A DNA stretch of 64,000 nt from Vibrio ostreae. GTDB lineage: Bacteria > Pseudomonadota > Gammaproteobacteria > Enterobacterales > Vibrionaceae. Positions 40,466-50,723 of the stretch are shown here, piece after piece. Within the stretch, counting starts at the first letter, position 1; every line of letters begins with the position of its first letter. The translations under genes and the position numbers were made by a program. The stretch lies in contig NZ_CP076643.1 in NCBI RefSeq assembly GCF_019226825.1, positions 3,333,179 through 3,397,178 on the forward strand, written 5' to 3'. Below the pieces are notes generated by a model. It saw nothing but the letters and a program-made list of their open reading frames with translations, was not told where the DNA came from and did not search any database.

Positions 40466-40843
40466 CTAGTCGGCGGCGCAATCACCAAGATCAGCCAGGT
40501 ATTCCATCTCGCGGTGCAGCAGAGTGTCGTTGCCGACATTGAGTTCGACCAGGCGTTTTAAGTGGCTGATACTCTCGATATCGATGTGATCGATGGTCAG
40601 ACGCAGGATACGCTCATCCTGGCTGACTAATTGGGCACTCAAGGTGATGTTGATATCACTGTCCGGTAACATAAAAGAGACGTCAACCAGACGTGAAGGA
40701 TCAATATCCGGCTCATCAACCGCCCACAATAAAAGTCCATGCAGAGACAGGTCCTGGATGCAGGTGGCAAGCTGATAATCTCCCTGAATAATGGTCGCGG
40801 GAGCCTGGTAAATGATACGGCTGAAGTGGCGGCGTTCTATCAT
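40466..40843 (-). CDS. plzA: PilZ domain protein (PlzA-like)
   Basis: A 125-residue single-domain PilZ protein. The c-di-GMP binding residues are visible as an RRxxR-like motif ERRHFSR at the N-terminus and DLSLHG (D/NxSxxG) at about residues 31-36. In V. cholerae the gene at this position is plzA (VC0697), one of five PilZ proteins; its output is poorly defined. The position next to tyrA and ettA supports the identity. Confidence 0.85.
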   Translation of the reverse strand: MIERRHFSRIIYQAPATIIQGDYQLATCIQDLSLHGLLLWAVDEPDIDPSRLVDVSFMLPDSDINITLSAQLVSQDERILRLTIDHIDIESISHLKRLVELNVGNDTLLHREMEYLADLGDCAAD

Positions 40844-40944
40844 GGTCGTTTTCCTTTTGAACTGAGCTCTTCAAGCATAGCAAAGAGTGGCACTCTCCAC
40901 TGTTTAACCGTGCTCAACACGAGTTTAACCGTGCGCAATATAAT

Positions 40945-40970
40945 AAAAAAGGCCGCATAAAGCGGCCTTT
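40945..40970 (-). terminator. Rho-independent terminator of ettA
   Basis: AAAGGCCGC (40948-40956) / GCGGCCTTT (40962-40970) stem with ATAAA loop. On the minus strand it is followed by a T run (A run at 40945-40950). Confidence 0.9.
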
Positions 40971-40991
40971 GGCGTGAAATCTGACAGCAGA

Positions 40992-42659
40992 TTACTTGGT
41001 GATACGTTTGTACTTGATACGGTGCGGTTCTGCCGCTTCCGGACCGAGGGTTTTCTTCAGCCAATCCATGTATTCGCTGTAGTTACCTTCGTAGTAGTTC
41101 ACCTGACCTTCATCACGGTAGTCGATGATATGGGTCGCAATACGGTCGAGGAACCAGCGGTCGTGCGAGATAACCATGGCACAGCCAGGAAACTCGAGCA
41201 GTGCTTCTTCCAGGGCACGCAGGGTTTCTACGTCCAGGTCGTTAGTCGGTTCATCGAGCAGCAGTACGTTACCGCCGGCTTTAAGCAGTTTGGCCAGGTG
41301 CACACGGTTACGTTCACCACCAGACAGTTCACCAATGACTTTCTGTTGATCTGAGCCTTTGAAGTTAAAGCGTGAGCAGTAAGCGCGCGCCGGAATTTCA
41401 AAGTTATTGATCTTGATGATGTCCGCGCCTTCCGAGATCTCCTGGAATACCGTGTTGTTGTCATTCATTGAATCACGGAACTGATCCACAGAAGCCAGTT
41501 TCACAGTATCACCCATTTCTATGCTGCCTGAATCAGGTTGCTCGGTGCCGCTCAGCATCTTGAACAGGGTTGATTTACCGGCACCGTTGGCACCGATGAT
41601 GCCGACGATCGCGCCTTTTGGCATGTTGAATGACAAGTCATCGATCAGCACGCGGCCATCAAATGATTTGCTCAGATTCTTCACTTCGATCACTTTATCG
41701 CCTAAACGCTCACCTGGCGGAATGAACAGTTCGTTCGTTTCATTACGCTTCTGGTGATCGCCGCTTTGCAGTTCTTCAAAGCGGGCCATACGAGCTTTCG
41801 ATTTCGCCTGACGGCCTTTTGGATTCTGACGAACCCATTCCAGTTCTTTCTCAATCGTCTTCTGACGAGCTTTTTCCTGCGATGCTTCTTGTTGCAGACG
41901 TGCGTCTTTTTGTTCCAGCCATGAGGTGTAGTTACCCTGCCATGGAATACCTTCACCACGGTCCAGTTCCAGAATCCAGCCAGCCGCGTTGTCCAGGAAG
42001 TAACGGTCGTGGGTAATCGCGACCACAGTGCCTGTGTAGTCCACCAGGAAACGTTCCAGCCAGGCTACAGATTCGGCATCCAGGTGGTTGGTCGGCTCGT
42101 CCAGTAGCAGCATGTCTGGTTTTTCCAGCAGCAGGCGACAGATCGCCACACGGCGGCGCTCACCACCCGATAGGTGGGCGATTTTCTGATCCCATTCCGG
42201 CAGACGCAGTGCGTTGGCTGCACGTTCCAGCGCGTTTTCCAGATTATGGCCGTCTTTCGCCTGAATCAGTGCTTCCAGCTCGCCTTGTTCTTTCGCCAGC
42301 GCATCGAAGTCTGCATCCGGTTCTGCGTACGCGGCGTACACCTCATCCAGACGCTTAAGAGCACCGGCCACATCAGAGACCGCTTCTTCAATGATTTCAC
42401 GTACTGTTTTGGACTCATCCAGCACCGGTTCCTGAGGCAGATAGCCGACATTCAGACCTGGTTGTGGGCGTGCTTCACCATCGATATCAGTATCGATGCC
42501 CGCCATGATACGCAGCAGAGTCGATTTACCTGCACCGTTGAGACCCAAAACACCGATCTTGGCTCCCGGAAAGAAGCTCAGCGAGATGTCTTTAAGAATT
42601 TGACGTTTAGGTGGCACAATTTTGCTCACCCGTGACATGGTATAGACGTATTCAGCCAT
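40992..42659 (-). CDS. ettA: Energy-dependent translational throttle protein EttA (ABC-F)
   Basis: EttA binds the ribosomal E site and gates entry into elongation according to the ATP/ADP ratio. The 555 residues match E. coli EttA (555). Two ABC ATPase domains carry Walker A GLNGAGKST and GANGAGKST and signatures LSGGERRRVA and LSGGERNRVH, with the arm insert in the first domain and no membrane segments. Confidence 0.97.
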   Translation of the reverse strand: MAEYVYTMSRVSKIVPPKRQILKDISLSFFPGAKIGVLGLNGAGKSTLLRIMAGIDTDIDGEARPQPGLNVGYLPQEPVLDESKTVREIIEEAVSDVAGALKRLDEVYAAYAEPDADFDALAKEQGELEALIQAKDGHNLENALERAANALRLPEWDQKIAHLSGGERRRVAICRLLLEKPDMLLLDEPTNHLDAESVAWLERFLVDYTGTVVAITHDRYFLDNAAGWILELDRGEGIPWQGNYTSWLEQKDARLQQEASQEKARQKTIEKELEWVRQNPKGRQAKSKARMARFEELQSGDHQKRNETNELFIPPGERLGDKVIEVKNLSKSFDGRVLIDDLSFNMPKGAIVGIIGANGAGKSTLFKMLSGTEQPDSGSIEMGDTVKLASVDQFRDSMNDNNTVFQEISEGADIIKINNFEIPARAYCSRFNFKGSDQQKVIGELSGGERNRVHLAKLLKAGGNVLLLDEPTNDLDVETLRALEEALLEFPGCAMVISHDRWFLDRIATHIIDYRDEGQVNYYEGNYSEYMDWLKKTLGPEAAEPHRIKYKRITK

Positions 42660-43022
42660 TGCCGATCATTCCTAAACTTTCAAACACAATAAAGCCAATA
42701 TTCTATACTAAAGCAGCGCCGTTTGTTACTAGCGGCGCCTGATCTTTAACGCTGATTTTTCACGACTGTGGCCTGCGTGGCACATCGTCAGGCTGAGTTG
42801 GCGGATGACCTGTTGTGTCATCGGATGCGTTCATGTAAGGGATAACTGATGAAGCGCCCAAATAGGTTGGCAAGGATACGTAACCTGCCACACACTTTGA
42901 CTCGCTGAACTGGCGCTGTCGTATTATTTACATCAACTTTACATCTCGCACCTTTACAATCAGCGTTACGATCAGCGTAATGTTCATATAGAAATGACTC
43001 GTTTTTTAAAGGAATAAGAGCC
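42660..43022. other. Divergent ettA-slt intergenic region
   Basis: A 363-base spacer with the promoters of ettA and slt. It contains a small direct repeat (TTTACATC at about 42929 and 42940) and AAAGGA at 43008-43013 as the slt ribosome site. No convincing gene or strong hairpin is seen. Confidence 0.45.
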
Positions 43023-44969
43023 ATGACGCTTTGGTGTTTTTCTCGGCCGCCTCGTCTTGTGTCATCAGTGCTGGTATGCAGCACATTGATGAGCGGCGCA
43101 GCGTTCTCAAGCTCGGCAGAAACAGACGCGCAGCGTGCGCTGTATGATCAGGCCCAGCAGTGGCTGGATGACGGTAACGTGGACGCGTTTAAGCAAGTGC
43201 GTTCTAAGCTGGCTGATTATCCGCTGACGCCTTATCTTGATTACCGTAGTTTTCTGATTGATATGGGCAGCAAGCCGCCGATTGCGGTACGTGCTTTTAT
43301 CGATTCCCATCAGGAATTTCCGTTCTCCGCCCGCATTAGTGCACCCTATATCAGCGCATTGGCGCGCGATAAGAAATGGGGGGGCGCTGCTGCAGTTTTC
43401 TCCCAATGAACCCAACGGTGAGACTTATCGTTGTCACTATTACAACGCGAAGTTGCAAACAGGTAAGCGTGATGAAGCTTACCGCGGGGCCGAATCACTG
43501 TGGCTGAGCGGAGCCAGTGTATCTGATGCCTGCGATCCTCTGTTTGACAGCTGGGATAAACAGGGCGGTCTGAGTGATGACCTTATCCTGCAGCGCATGG
43601 TGCTGGCATTTGAAGGTCGTAACCGTTCCTTGTTGCGTTATCTGGCTAAGAAAGTCAAGGGCAAGAATGCTCAGCAAAGCGCCCAGGCGATGCTGGCGCT
43701 GTTTGATAAGCCGGACACCGTAGAGAGCTTTGCCCGTCAGTACAGCAGTGGTGAGCTGGCGCAGCGTCAGGCGGTGTTGGCGTTGGAGAAACTGGCCCGG
43801 ATTGATGAGCTGAAAGCTCAACCGCTGCTGGCACCGGTTGCCAAGGCACAAAACTGGTCTGCACAACAAATCGCGCGGGTTGGTCAGTATATTGCGCGGC
43901 GTATGATGGATGTCAAACCGACGGATTTACGGCAGTGGCGCGACAACATGATTGTCGGCAGCCACAACAGCGATCTGATTGAAGCGCGTATCCGCCTGGC
44001 ACTGGTTAATCTCGACTGGCAAGGCGTCGAAGATTGGATAAAGCAGTTCCCGGAGGATGAACAGCAAGCGACCCGCTGGCAGTACTGGCTGGGGCGCAGT
44101 GAAATCGCGCTCGGTAAGCAGGAGCAGGGTAACCAGCGGCTGCGTGCTATTTTAGGTCAGCGTAACTTCTACAGTGTGGCGGCGGCAAAAGCGCTGCAAC
44201 AGTCGATCGAATACCCGATCTCGACCGTTGAGCTGGATACGGCACAGGTTAAGCCTTATCACACCAGTCTGGCGCGAATTCAGGAATTGATTGAACGGGA
44301 TAAAATTGCGGCTGCGAAAAGTGAGTGGTACTGGCTACTGAGCAGGGTCAAGCAGCCGCAAAAGAGATGCTGGCTGCCTATGCTGCCAGCCAGCACTGGC
44401 ATCATCTGACGGTGACGGCGTCGATATCGGCGCGGATGTGGGATAATATGCAACTGCGTTTTCCGTTGGCGCATCAATGGTGGTTTGATTTCTATGCCGA
44501 TAAGCACGGCCTGGACCCGATAATGCTGATGTCTCTGGCTCGTCAGGAGAGTGCAATGGACTCGGAAGCACGCTCGCCAGTGGGCGCGCGCGGTATCATG
44601 CAAATTATGCCGGCGACGGCCAGTTACACCGCGAAAAAGTATCAGATTAGCTATAACGGTGCAGACGATCTGTTTGAGGTCGGTAAAAACATCGAGATAG
44701 GCAGCCACTATCTTAACGGGTTGCTGGAGAGGTACGATAATAACCGTATTTTCGCTTTTGCGGCTTATAACGCCGGTCCGCATCGGGTCGACCGTTGGCG
44801 GGAAGAGAGTGGTGGTAAACTGGATGCGTTCGCCTTTATCGAAGCAATCCCGTTTCGTGAGACGCGCGGCTATGTGCAAAACATTCTGATGTTTGAAACT
44901 TATTACCGCGACCTGAAAGGGGTTGATGGCGCCTTTCTCAATTCACAGGAGATCGCGACAAAATATTGA
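43023..44969 (+). pseudogene. slt: Soluble lytic transglycosylase Slt70, two frameshifts
   Basis: Slt is a periplasmic enzyme that cleaves peptidoglycan to 1,6-anhydro products. An N-terminal signal peptide (to about residue 30), the long alpha-helical U-domain and the C-terminal catalytic domain (ARQESAMDSEA with the catalytic Glu, GIMQIMPATA, AAYNAGPHRVDRW) are all encoded, but in three frame segments. A G7 run at 43378-43384 needs six G (KKWGALLQFSP), and near 44340 one base is missing (CTACTG-AGCAG should read LLEQG). Corrected, the protein has about 648 residues, the family length. Sequencing error is likely, at least for the first. Confidence 0.85.
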
Positions 44970-45024
44970 TTCCGTTTGAGTGTTCACTACAATAGAGTTC
45001 ATGTATCACTCAACGAGTACAATC

Positions 45025-45318
45025 ATGTCACAACAACCTGAGTACGACGACTGGTCACAATTAATGTCAGTGGTGAAAGAGGCCGCTGATAACGATCAGC
45101 ATGCAATGCTGCTGACGATGTTAATGACCCCGGATGAACGTGAGTCCTTGGTCGCGCGGGTCAATATTCTGTGTGAGCTGCTCAAAGGTGAAATGTCTCA
45201 GCGTCAGGTCAGCCAGATGCTCGGAGTGGGAATTGCAACCATTACCCGTGGGTCGAACGAGCTAAAATCCCGCACCGATACAGAGCGGGATAGTTTGGCT
45301 AAGTTGATATTGAAATAG
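45025..45318 (+). CDS. trpR: Trp operon repressor TrpR
   Basis: TrpR is a small dimeric repressor activated by tryptophan. From the ATG at 45025 it has 97 residues; an in-frame ATG at 45001 would add eight. The helix-turn-helix and Trp pocket are in GEMSQRQVSQMLGVGIATI and TRGSNELK. It follows slt, as in E. coli (slt-trpR). Confidence 0.95.
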   Translation: MSQQPEYDDWSQLMSVVKEAADNDQHAMLLTMLMTPDERESLVARVNILCELLKGEMSQRQVSQMLGVGIATITRGSNELKSRTDTERDSLAKLILK

Positions 45319-45337
45319 CCACAACCCGGATAAACAG

Positions 45338-45365
45338 CGCCAGCCCCAGGCTGGCGTTTTTGTTT
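45338..45365 (+). terminator. Rho-independent terminator of trpR
   Basis: CGCCAGCC (45338-45345), CCA loop, GGCTGGCG (45349-45356), followed by T residues, close to the stop of trpR and also of convergent yjjX. Confidence 0.9.
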
Positions 45366-45368
45366 TTG

Positions 45369-45941
45369 TTACACTCCCGGCTCACTGTGAATGACGGCTA
45401 TGGTCTGGCTTATATCCGCCCCGGCAGGGAAATGGTCCGGATTGATAAACGGGATCAAAGCCAGAATGAGAGCCTGATGATAGACCGAACTGCGAGTCAG
45501 CTGGTGTTGGGTCAGCAAGCCAATCGCACCGCCTTGCTGTTTGATATTCTGTGTGCCGAATACCTCATCCATCACATCGCCCAGTTCATTGGCGTCAGCC
45601 AGTTTTGCCAACACCTGCGGCGGAAGCATCAAACTGGCTGAACGTGACTCACCGCGTCGCGATCCGGATTCGATAATCATCCAGGCGAAGGTCACACCGC
45701 CCTCAATCCCCGCCTCCAGGCCGACATAATAATCGCCGTCATTGACTGCCTGCCGGGCATTTCGGACCCGGTTCAGCGCGCCGAGTTTGGTTTCGGCGTC
45801 ACTCATCGGTTGATCGGCGACCTCGCTGGCAACGCTGACACCGGTAAAACTGAATGCCTGGGCGGGAAACACGCTGCTGAATGCGCTTTCTACGGCACTG
45901 ATCTTGGCCGGATTAAGTGAAGCAATGATCACTTTGTGCAT
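45369..45941 (-). CDS. yjjX: Inosine/xanthosine triphosphatase YjjX
   Basis: A 190-residue NTPase of the YjjX/DUF84 family that removes non-canonical ITP and XTP. It begins KVIIASLNPAKISAVESAF and has the family DYYVGLEAGIEGG motif (about residues 71-83). Its 5' end overlaps the 3' end of mbaA by 29 bases, so it is the last gene of nspS-mbaA-yjjX. Confidence 0.9.
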   Translation of the reverse strand: MHKVIIASLNPAKISAVESAFSSVFPAQAFSFTGVSVASEVADQPMSDAETKLGALNRVRNARQAVNDGDYYVGLEAGIEGGVTFAWMIIESGSRRGESRSASLMLPPQVLAKLADANELGDVMDEVFGTQNIKQQGGAIGLLTQHQLTRSSVYHQALILALIPFINPDHFPAGADISQTIAVIHSEPGV

Positions 45942-48258
45942 AAAACTGATTACTCTCGTTGTATTGTTGCCAGTTACGTATCTCTATCAGCGACATCGGC
46001 TGACCAAAAAGGTAGCCTTGCATAAAATCACACCGATATTCGGTCAGCCAGTGAAGCATTTCCACACTTTCTATCCCTTCGGCGGTCACTTCAATGCCTT
46101 GTGAGTGGCACAACTCAATCAGTGGTTTAATGACTTGCTGCTTATTGCTACTGAGCAGAGTATCCAGAAACTGGCGATCAAATTTTATTTTCTGTACCGG
46201 GTATTGTACCAGTTGTGCTATCGAGGTGTAACCTGACCCAAAATCATCAATGGTAAGGCCAAATCCCTGCTTGGACAGTTCATCCAGCAGCGGATAGCTT
46301 TGTGAATTGGCGGCAAAGGTTTCGGTAATTTCAAACTCTATCCGATACGGCTCCAGATCGTAATAACGGGCATGTTGTTCGATAAACTGAGCCAGATTTT
46401 TTGAGTCCAGCTCGGCTGAGGAGAGGTTGATCGACAGCTGTACCGGCTGGGAAAATTCCCGGCTCAAGGTGTTAAAGTCGGCGAAAGCGGACTGGATAAC
46501 CCAGCGATCAATGATTCCAAACAGGCCGGTCTGCTCGGCGATGGGGATAAATTCGTCCGCAGCCACTTCGCCCAGTTGCGGAGAGAACCAGCGCAACAGA
46601 ACTTCAAATCCGGCGACGTTATGCCCGGAACAGGTGAAATAGGGTTGATAGACCAGACTGAATTCCTGATCAAAATTTTGCTCTCGCAAAGCTCGTTCAA
46701 TGTCATTACGCCGTTTGACGATATCATCCAGTTGTTGTGAGTAGTGAGCAATCTGATTTTTACCGGCGTTTTTGGCCTGATACATCGCGGTATCTGAGTT
46801 AAGCAGCAATTTTTCCACCCGAACACCATCTTGCGGATAGGTGGCAATCCCGATACTGGCGGTAATCGGAAAGTGACTCAGAGGGGAGTGGTCACGGTTT
46901 TGAATCGGGTCGAGCAGACGCTGGGCAAAATCATCGGCGTAATGAGCGCCGTGAGCTGGCGCGGAGAGTAAAATCGCGAACTCATCACCCGACAGACGGG
47001 CAGCCAGGCTGGAGACCTGATAAAGTTCGAATTCCTCGCACACCAGCCGGACATGAGAGGCGAAGTTAACCAGCAGAGAATCACCCACCTGATGGCCGTA
47101 TTTGTCGTTGACGTATTTAAAGTTATCCAGGTCGATATACAGCACCCAGAGGTGGTGGTTACCCGGGATATCCAGCAGGATTTGCTCGGCTTTGTGATGA
47201 AACTGGCGTCGGTTTGCCAGCTTGGTCAGATGATCGTATTCGGCCAGCGTTTTGGTTTGCTGATAAGAGCTGTCGAGCTCGGCATACATGGCATAGAAAC
47301 GGGCTGACAGACGGCCGATTTCATCATCCGAGTCGCGCAGTTCAATATTCTGACGCTGTTTATTCTCTACCTCCTGCAACTGTTCATCCAGACGCAGGAT
47401 CGGATTAATCATATGTTTATATAGCAGCATCAGAAGGAGGATCACCGTGATTAACGCCGATAAACCAAACGACACCATCAGCTCTTTCTGAATGCTGTTG
47501 AGGTGCTGGCGCAGCAGCAGCGGGGCCGGGTCGAGAATGGCGTACATATCTGGTTGCAGTTCGACACTCTGGGTCAGTTGCTGCGGATTTTGCGGTGGCT
47601 GGGGCTGGAAAAACAACGGGCTTTGGTTATCAAACTCGATTTGTCTGCGCAGCGCGTTGAATTTATCAAGCGTGACGTATACCACCACAAAAAAGATTTC
47701 ATCGCGGTTGTAACTTAGCGGGGTCTGCAGGGTTTGGGTATCTAATACATCATAACGGACCAGGACGCCTTCACCGGCAGAGTTTTCGGTGTAGCTGACA
47801 TTGGAAGTGTTATGGCTCTGCTTAAATTGCTGCTCGACAAAGTTTTTGACTTTGGGGTCAAAGCGCGCGAAAGGATCGTTACTGTTCTCGGCATAATAGA
47901 GCTCATTGTGCTGTTTATCCAAAATAGACAGCGCGACAAAATCGACATCGCTGGGCTGGAGAATATCGATGGTCTGATTGAGATTATCCACCAGTTCCAG
48001 TTCACGATAGGGATTGCTTTCATGCTCAAAGTAATGCCGGAGAATGTCGCTCTTGGCTAACGTAAACGAGTAGCTGTTGAGCAGGGCACGCGTCTGTTTG
48101 AAATGGCTGGCCAGCTTTTCCATATTGAGCTGCAGATAACTGTCAGTACGTTTAAGCAGAGCATCTTTCTGGCTACTGTAGATGATGTAGCTTGATGCGG
48201 CGGCACTGAGCAGGATAACGGGTGCAATCAGCAGCAGGATTCTATGGTTTAGCTTCAT
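45913..48258 (-). CDS. mbaA: GGDEF-EAL membrane protein MbaA
   Basis: MbaA controls biofilm formation in Vibrio through c-di-GMP and receives the polyamine signal from NspS. The 781-residue protein has an N-terminal membrane segment, a periplasmic domain, a second membrane segment (about 275-295), a HAMP-like linker, a GGDEF domain with SGDEF in place of GGDEF (RLSGDEFAILL) and an EAL domain with EVLLRW in place of EAL. V. cholerae MbaA is known to act mainly as a phosphodiesterase with weak cyclase activity. nspS lies upstream and overlaps it by 17 bases. Confidence 0.95.
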   Translation of the reverse strand: MKLNHRILLLIAPVILLSAAASSYIIYSSQKDALLKRTDSYLQLNMEKLASHFKQTRALLNSYSFTLAKSDILRHYFEHESNPYRELELVDNLNQTIDILQPSDVDFVALSILDKQHNELYYAENSNDPFARFDPKVKNFVEQQFKQSHNTSNVSYTENSAGEGVLVRYDVLDTQTLQTPLSYNRDEIFFVVVYVTLDKFNALRRQIEFDNQSPLFFQPQPPQNPQQLTQSVELQPDMYAILDPAPLLLRQHLNSIQKELMVSFGLSALITVILLLMLLYKHMINPILRLDEQLQEVENKQRQNIELRDSDDEIGRLSARFYAMYAELDSSYQQTKTLAEYDHLTKLANRRQFHHKAEQILLDIPGNHHLWVLYIDLDNFKYVNDKYGHQVGDSLLVNFASHVRLVCEEFELYQVSSLAARLSGDEFAILLSAPAHGAHYADDFAQRLLDPIQNRDHSPLSHFPITASIGIATYPQDGVRVEKLLLNSDTAMYQAKNAGKNQIAHYSQQLDDIVKRRNDIERALREQNFDQEFSLVYQPYFTCSGHNVAGFEVLLRWFSPQLGEVAADEFIPIAEQTGLFGIIDRWVIQSAFADFNTLSREFSQPVQLSINLSSAELDSKNLAQFIEQHARYYDLEPYRIEFEITETFAANSQSYPLLDELSKQGFGLTIDDFGSGYTSIAQLVQYPVQKIKFDRQFLDTLLSSNKQQVIKPLIELCHSQGIEVTAEGIESVEMLHWLTEYRCDFMQGYLFGQPMSLIEIRNWQQYNESNQFYAQSDHCFT

Positions 48259-49277
48259 GAAGGTCGATTACATTATTGATGATTTTTGCTCTGACGCTGA
48301 GATTTCGCGGTGAGAGCTCATGGTCGATGATGGCTTGGTCCAGTTGTGCATCGGACAAATAAAGGCTGCTGTCATGAACATCTTGCTGCGGCATAAGTGC
48401 CATCGCGGCGCGGTTCGGGGGTGGCACTCTGCATATCCTGAGCATTCATTGCTGCGATATCGGGGCGCATCAAAAACTCAAGAAACGCACGCGCCTCGGC
48501 TTTTTGTTGTGAATTGCTGTTGATAGCCAGACAGTCAATCCAGATATAAGGCTTGCCTTGCGGCAGAGTAAAGGCCCAGTCGTCATTATTGAAAAAACGA
48601 TTCAGTGCGTAATGGTCACCGCTGTAGGCCAGTGCCATAAATAAGTCGTCGTTTTGAGTATGACTGCGCACATAGCTTAATGCGTATTCATAGGTCAACA
48701 CCTTTGGGGTCGCGGCTTCCATGACCTGATAGGCTTCTTTCAACTCTGGCAGAGAATCGGTGATCGGTGAGTAAGCGAGGCTGTACAGTGCAGGTAAAAG
48801 AGTCTCGACACTGTCGTAAATCAGTCCGATATGCCCCTTTAACTCATCACTGATATTTACCAACTGGGACCAATGCGTTGGTGGCGCCGCAATTTTACTT
48901 TTACGATAAGCGATACCGACATAGCCCCAGAAGTAGGGGATAGCATGGGTACCACAGGCCTGATTCCAGCGCGGGAAGTTATTGTCTCGCCCCGACAGTT
49001 CAGAGAGATCTTCAAACTCATTCTGGCGCGAAAAGATATGGGCAGAGACATTGTCGAGAATAACGACATCAAATGGCAACTGGACGCTGTTGAGCATCAG
49101 CAGGCTACGTTCATCATCGTTGTCAAAATGATAAAGGTGCAGAGGTGTATCGTGAGTCTGATTCCAGGCGTCGATGACCCGTGGTGACAGGGTGTCTTCC
49201 CACAGATAGATATTGAGCTCTTGTCCCATTACTGGCATGGAGAGCCCGAGTAAAGCAAAGAGGAGCGTTTTGGTCAT
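48242..49277 (-). pseudogene. nspS: Norspermidine sensor NspS, frameshifted (one extra C)
   Basis: NspS is a periplasmic PotD-like protein that binds norspermidine or spermidine and signals to MbaA. It begins with a signal peptide (MTKTLLFALLGLSMPVMGQE) and has the polyamine-binding protein fold (LNIYLWEDTLSPRVI). The frame breaks in a C5 run (plus-strand G5 at 48417-48421); with four, ATPNRAAMALMPQQDVHDS follows on and the protein has 344 residues. A sequencing error is likely. I chose the ATG at 49277 for its signal peptide; an upstream ATG at 49370 is open but lacks support. Confidence 0.82.
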
Positions 49278-49454
49278 CCGTATTTGAGCGAGTCCGGCGG
49301 TCACCGGGCATCTGTCCTTGTGTTGGTCCTTACTCACATGCCCGGAAATATGAAACCACCGGTAGTGCATCCATTATCACTAATTAAAATAGCGTGCCTA
49401 TTATAGGGATAGAATATGCAACTACCAGCGTTTACAGTGAAATATATGATTCAG

Positions 49455-50636
49455 CTATCGTTCAGCTAGCTTTACCTGGGTCGGTTTGACATTTTCCGTT
49501 GGATAACAACCTAATACCTTGAGGTGTTTGGTCAAGCGGGTCAGTTCAAGCAGCGCTTTTTGCATGCTCTCGGAATCGAGATGGGCTTCCAGATCGACAT
49601 AGAACATCTCTTCCCACGGATTGCCCATAATCGGACGTGATTCCAGCTTGGTCATATTGATACCGTAACGCTGCAGTACCAGCAGGGTAGAGACCAGCGA
49701 TCCCGCTTCCTGTGAGGTTGACATAATCAGCGTGGTTTTGGCCGGGATCTGCGCCGACACTTCAACCGGTTTGCGCGCCACGATAATAAAACGGGTGTGG
49801 TTTTCGGTCTGGTTGGCAATATTGCCCTGGATAGGTTGCAGGCCATACAGTTTACCACTCGACGCATTGCCGATAGCGGCGACATCACTGCGGCCCAGTT
49901 CCTGAACTTTTTTCATTGCATCGGCGGTGCTGGCACAGGTTTCCAGTTTTACCCCGTTAAGGCGGCTGATAAATTCGCTGCATTGCTGGTGCGGCTGCGG
50001 ATGAGAGTACAGGACCTGGATATCTTCCAGGCGGATATCCTGGGTTGCCACCAGGCAGTGTTCAATCGGCTGGGTAATCTCACCCACAATATATAGCGTG
50101 GTGTGCTGCAACAAATCGTACACTTCATTGATCGAGCCAGAACTGGTGTTTTCGATCGGCAGTACGCCGTAGTCGGCATGGCCGGATTCAACCGTGGTCG
50201 TGATCTCTTTGAACTGTTCACAGTTTAATTCAATCAGTTCAGTATTTTTACGGCTGAAATATTCCCGTGTCGCAAGGTGGGAATACGAGCCTTTTGAACC
50301 CAGAAAAGCGACTCGTGCCAAAGGTTTACGGCTTTGCGGATTGGCCAGGTTTTGCAGGTAAGTTTGCTGCAGCAGCACAGAGTCTTCGATGATGGTATGG
50401 AAAATTTTGGTAATGTAGGGGGCATCGAGCTGATATTTGTCTTTGCCTGCATGGATCAGTTTGACAAGCAGTTGCTGCTCTCGTGCGGCATCACGTACCG
50501 GCTTAGATGTTTCAACTTTACTTTTCGCCACTTCGATACTGAGGCTGCGACGCTCGGAAAGCAGGCTGAGAAGTTGATCATCGAGTTCATTGAGGCGCAG
50601 TCGAATCTCTTCGAGTGAATACTGTCTGTCTGTCAT
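49455..50636 (-). CDS. pheA: Bifunctional chorismate mutase/prephenate dehydratase
   Basis: PheA makes phenylpyruvate for phenylalanine synthesis. The 393-residue protein has an AroQ mutase domain (1-about 90, RLNELDDQLLSLLSERRSLS), a dehydratase domain (about 105-285, VAFLGSKGSYSHLA, with NTSSGSINEVYD) and a C-terminal ACT domain with the Phe-binding ESRPIMGNPWEEMFYVD. The ATG at 50636 follows AAGGACAATAAGT and the pheL attenuator; a frame open to 50723 overlaps the attenuator and is not used. Confidence 0.97.
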   Translation of the reverse strand: MTDRQYSLEEIRLRLNELDDQLLSLLSERRSLSIEVAKSKVETSKPVRDAAREQQLLVKLIHAGKDKYQLDAPYITKIFHTIIEDSVLLQQTYLQNLANPQSRKPLARVAFLGSKGSYSHLATREYFSRKNTELIELNCEQFKEITTTVESGHADYGVLPIENTSSGSINEVYDLLQHTTLYIVGEITQPIEHCLVATQDIRLEDIQVLYSHPQPHQQCSEFISRLNGVKLETCASTADAMKKVQELGRSDVAAIGNASSGKLYGLQPIQGNIANQTENHTRFIIVARKPVEVSAQIPAKTTLIMSTSQEAGSLVSTLLVLQRYGINMTKLESRPIMGNPWEEMFYVDLEAHLDSESMQKALLELTRLTKHLKVLGCYPTENVKPTQVKLAER

Positions 50637-50651
50637 ACTTATTGTCCTTAT

Positions 50652-50679
50652 AAAAAAAGCCCCCCGTATGGGAGGCTTT
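50652..50679 (-). terminator. Attenuator terminator of pheA
   Basis: On the minus strand AAAGCCTCCC, ATAC, GGGGGGCTTT with one mismatch in the stem, then a run of T (A run at 50652-50658 on the plus strand). It lies between the Phe leader peptide and pheA. Confidence 0.88.
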
Positions 50680-50723
50680 CTGTTCGTTTTTGACTTATCT
50701 TTCGCGAACGAGCGTGCCTCCAA

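Noticed and set aside
42818..43084. 88-codon minus-strand frame between ettA and slt
   Set aside because: It overlaps the slt start and its ribosome site, lacks a Shine-Dalgarno and has low-complexity, non-protein-like composition.
50637..50723. N-terminal extension of pheA to 50723
   Set aside because: It would translate through the attenuator terminator; the leader peptide and a good ribosome site show that pheA starts at 50636.
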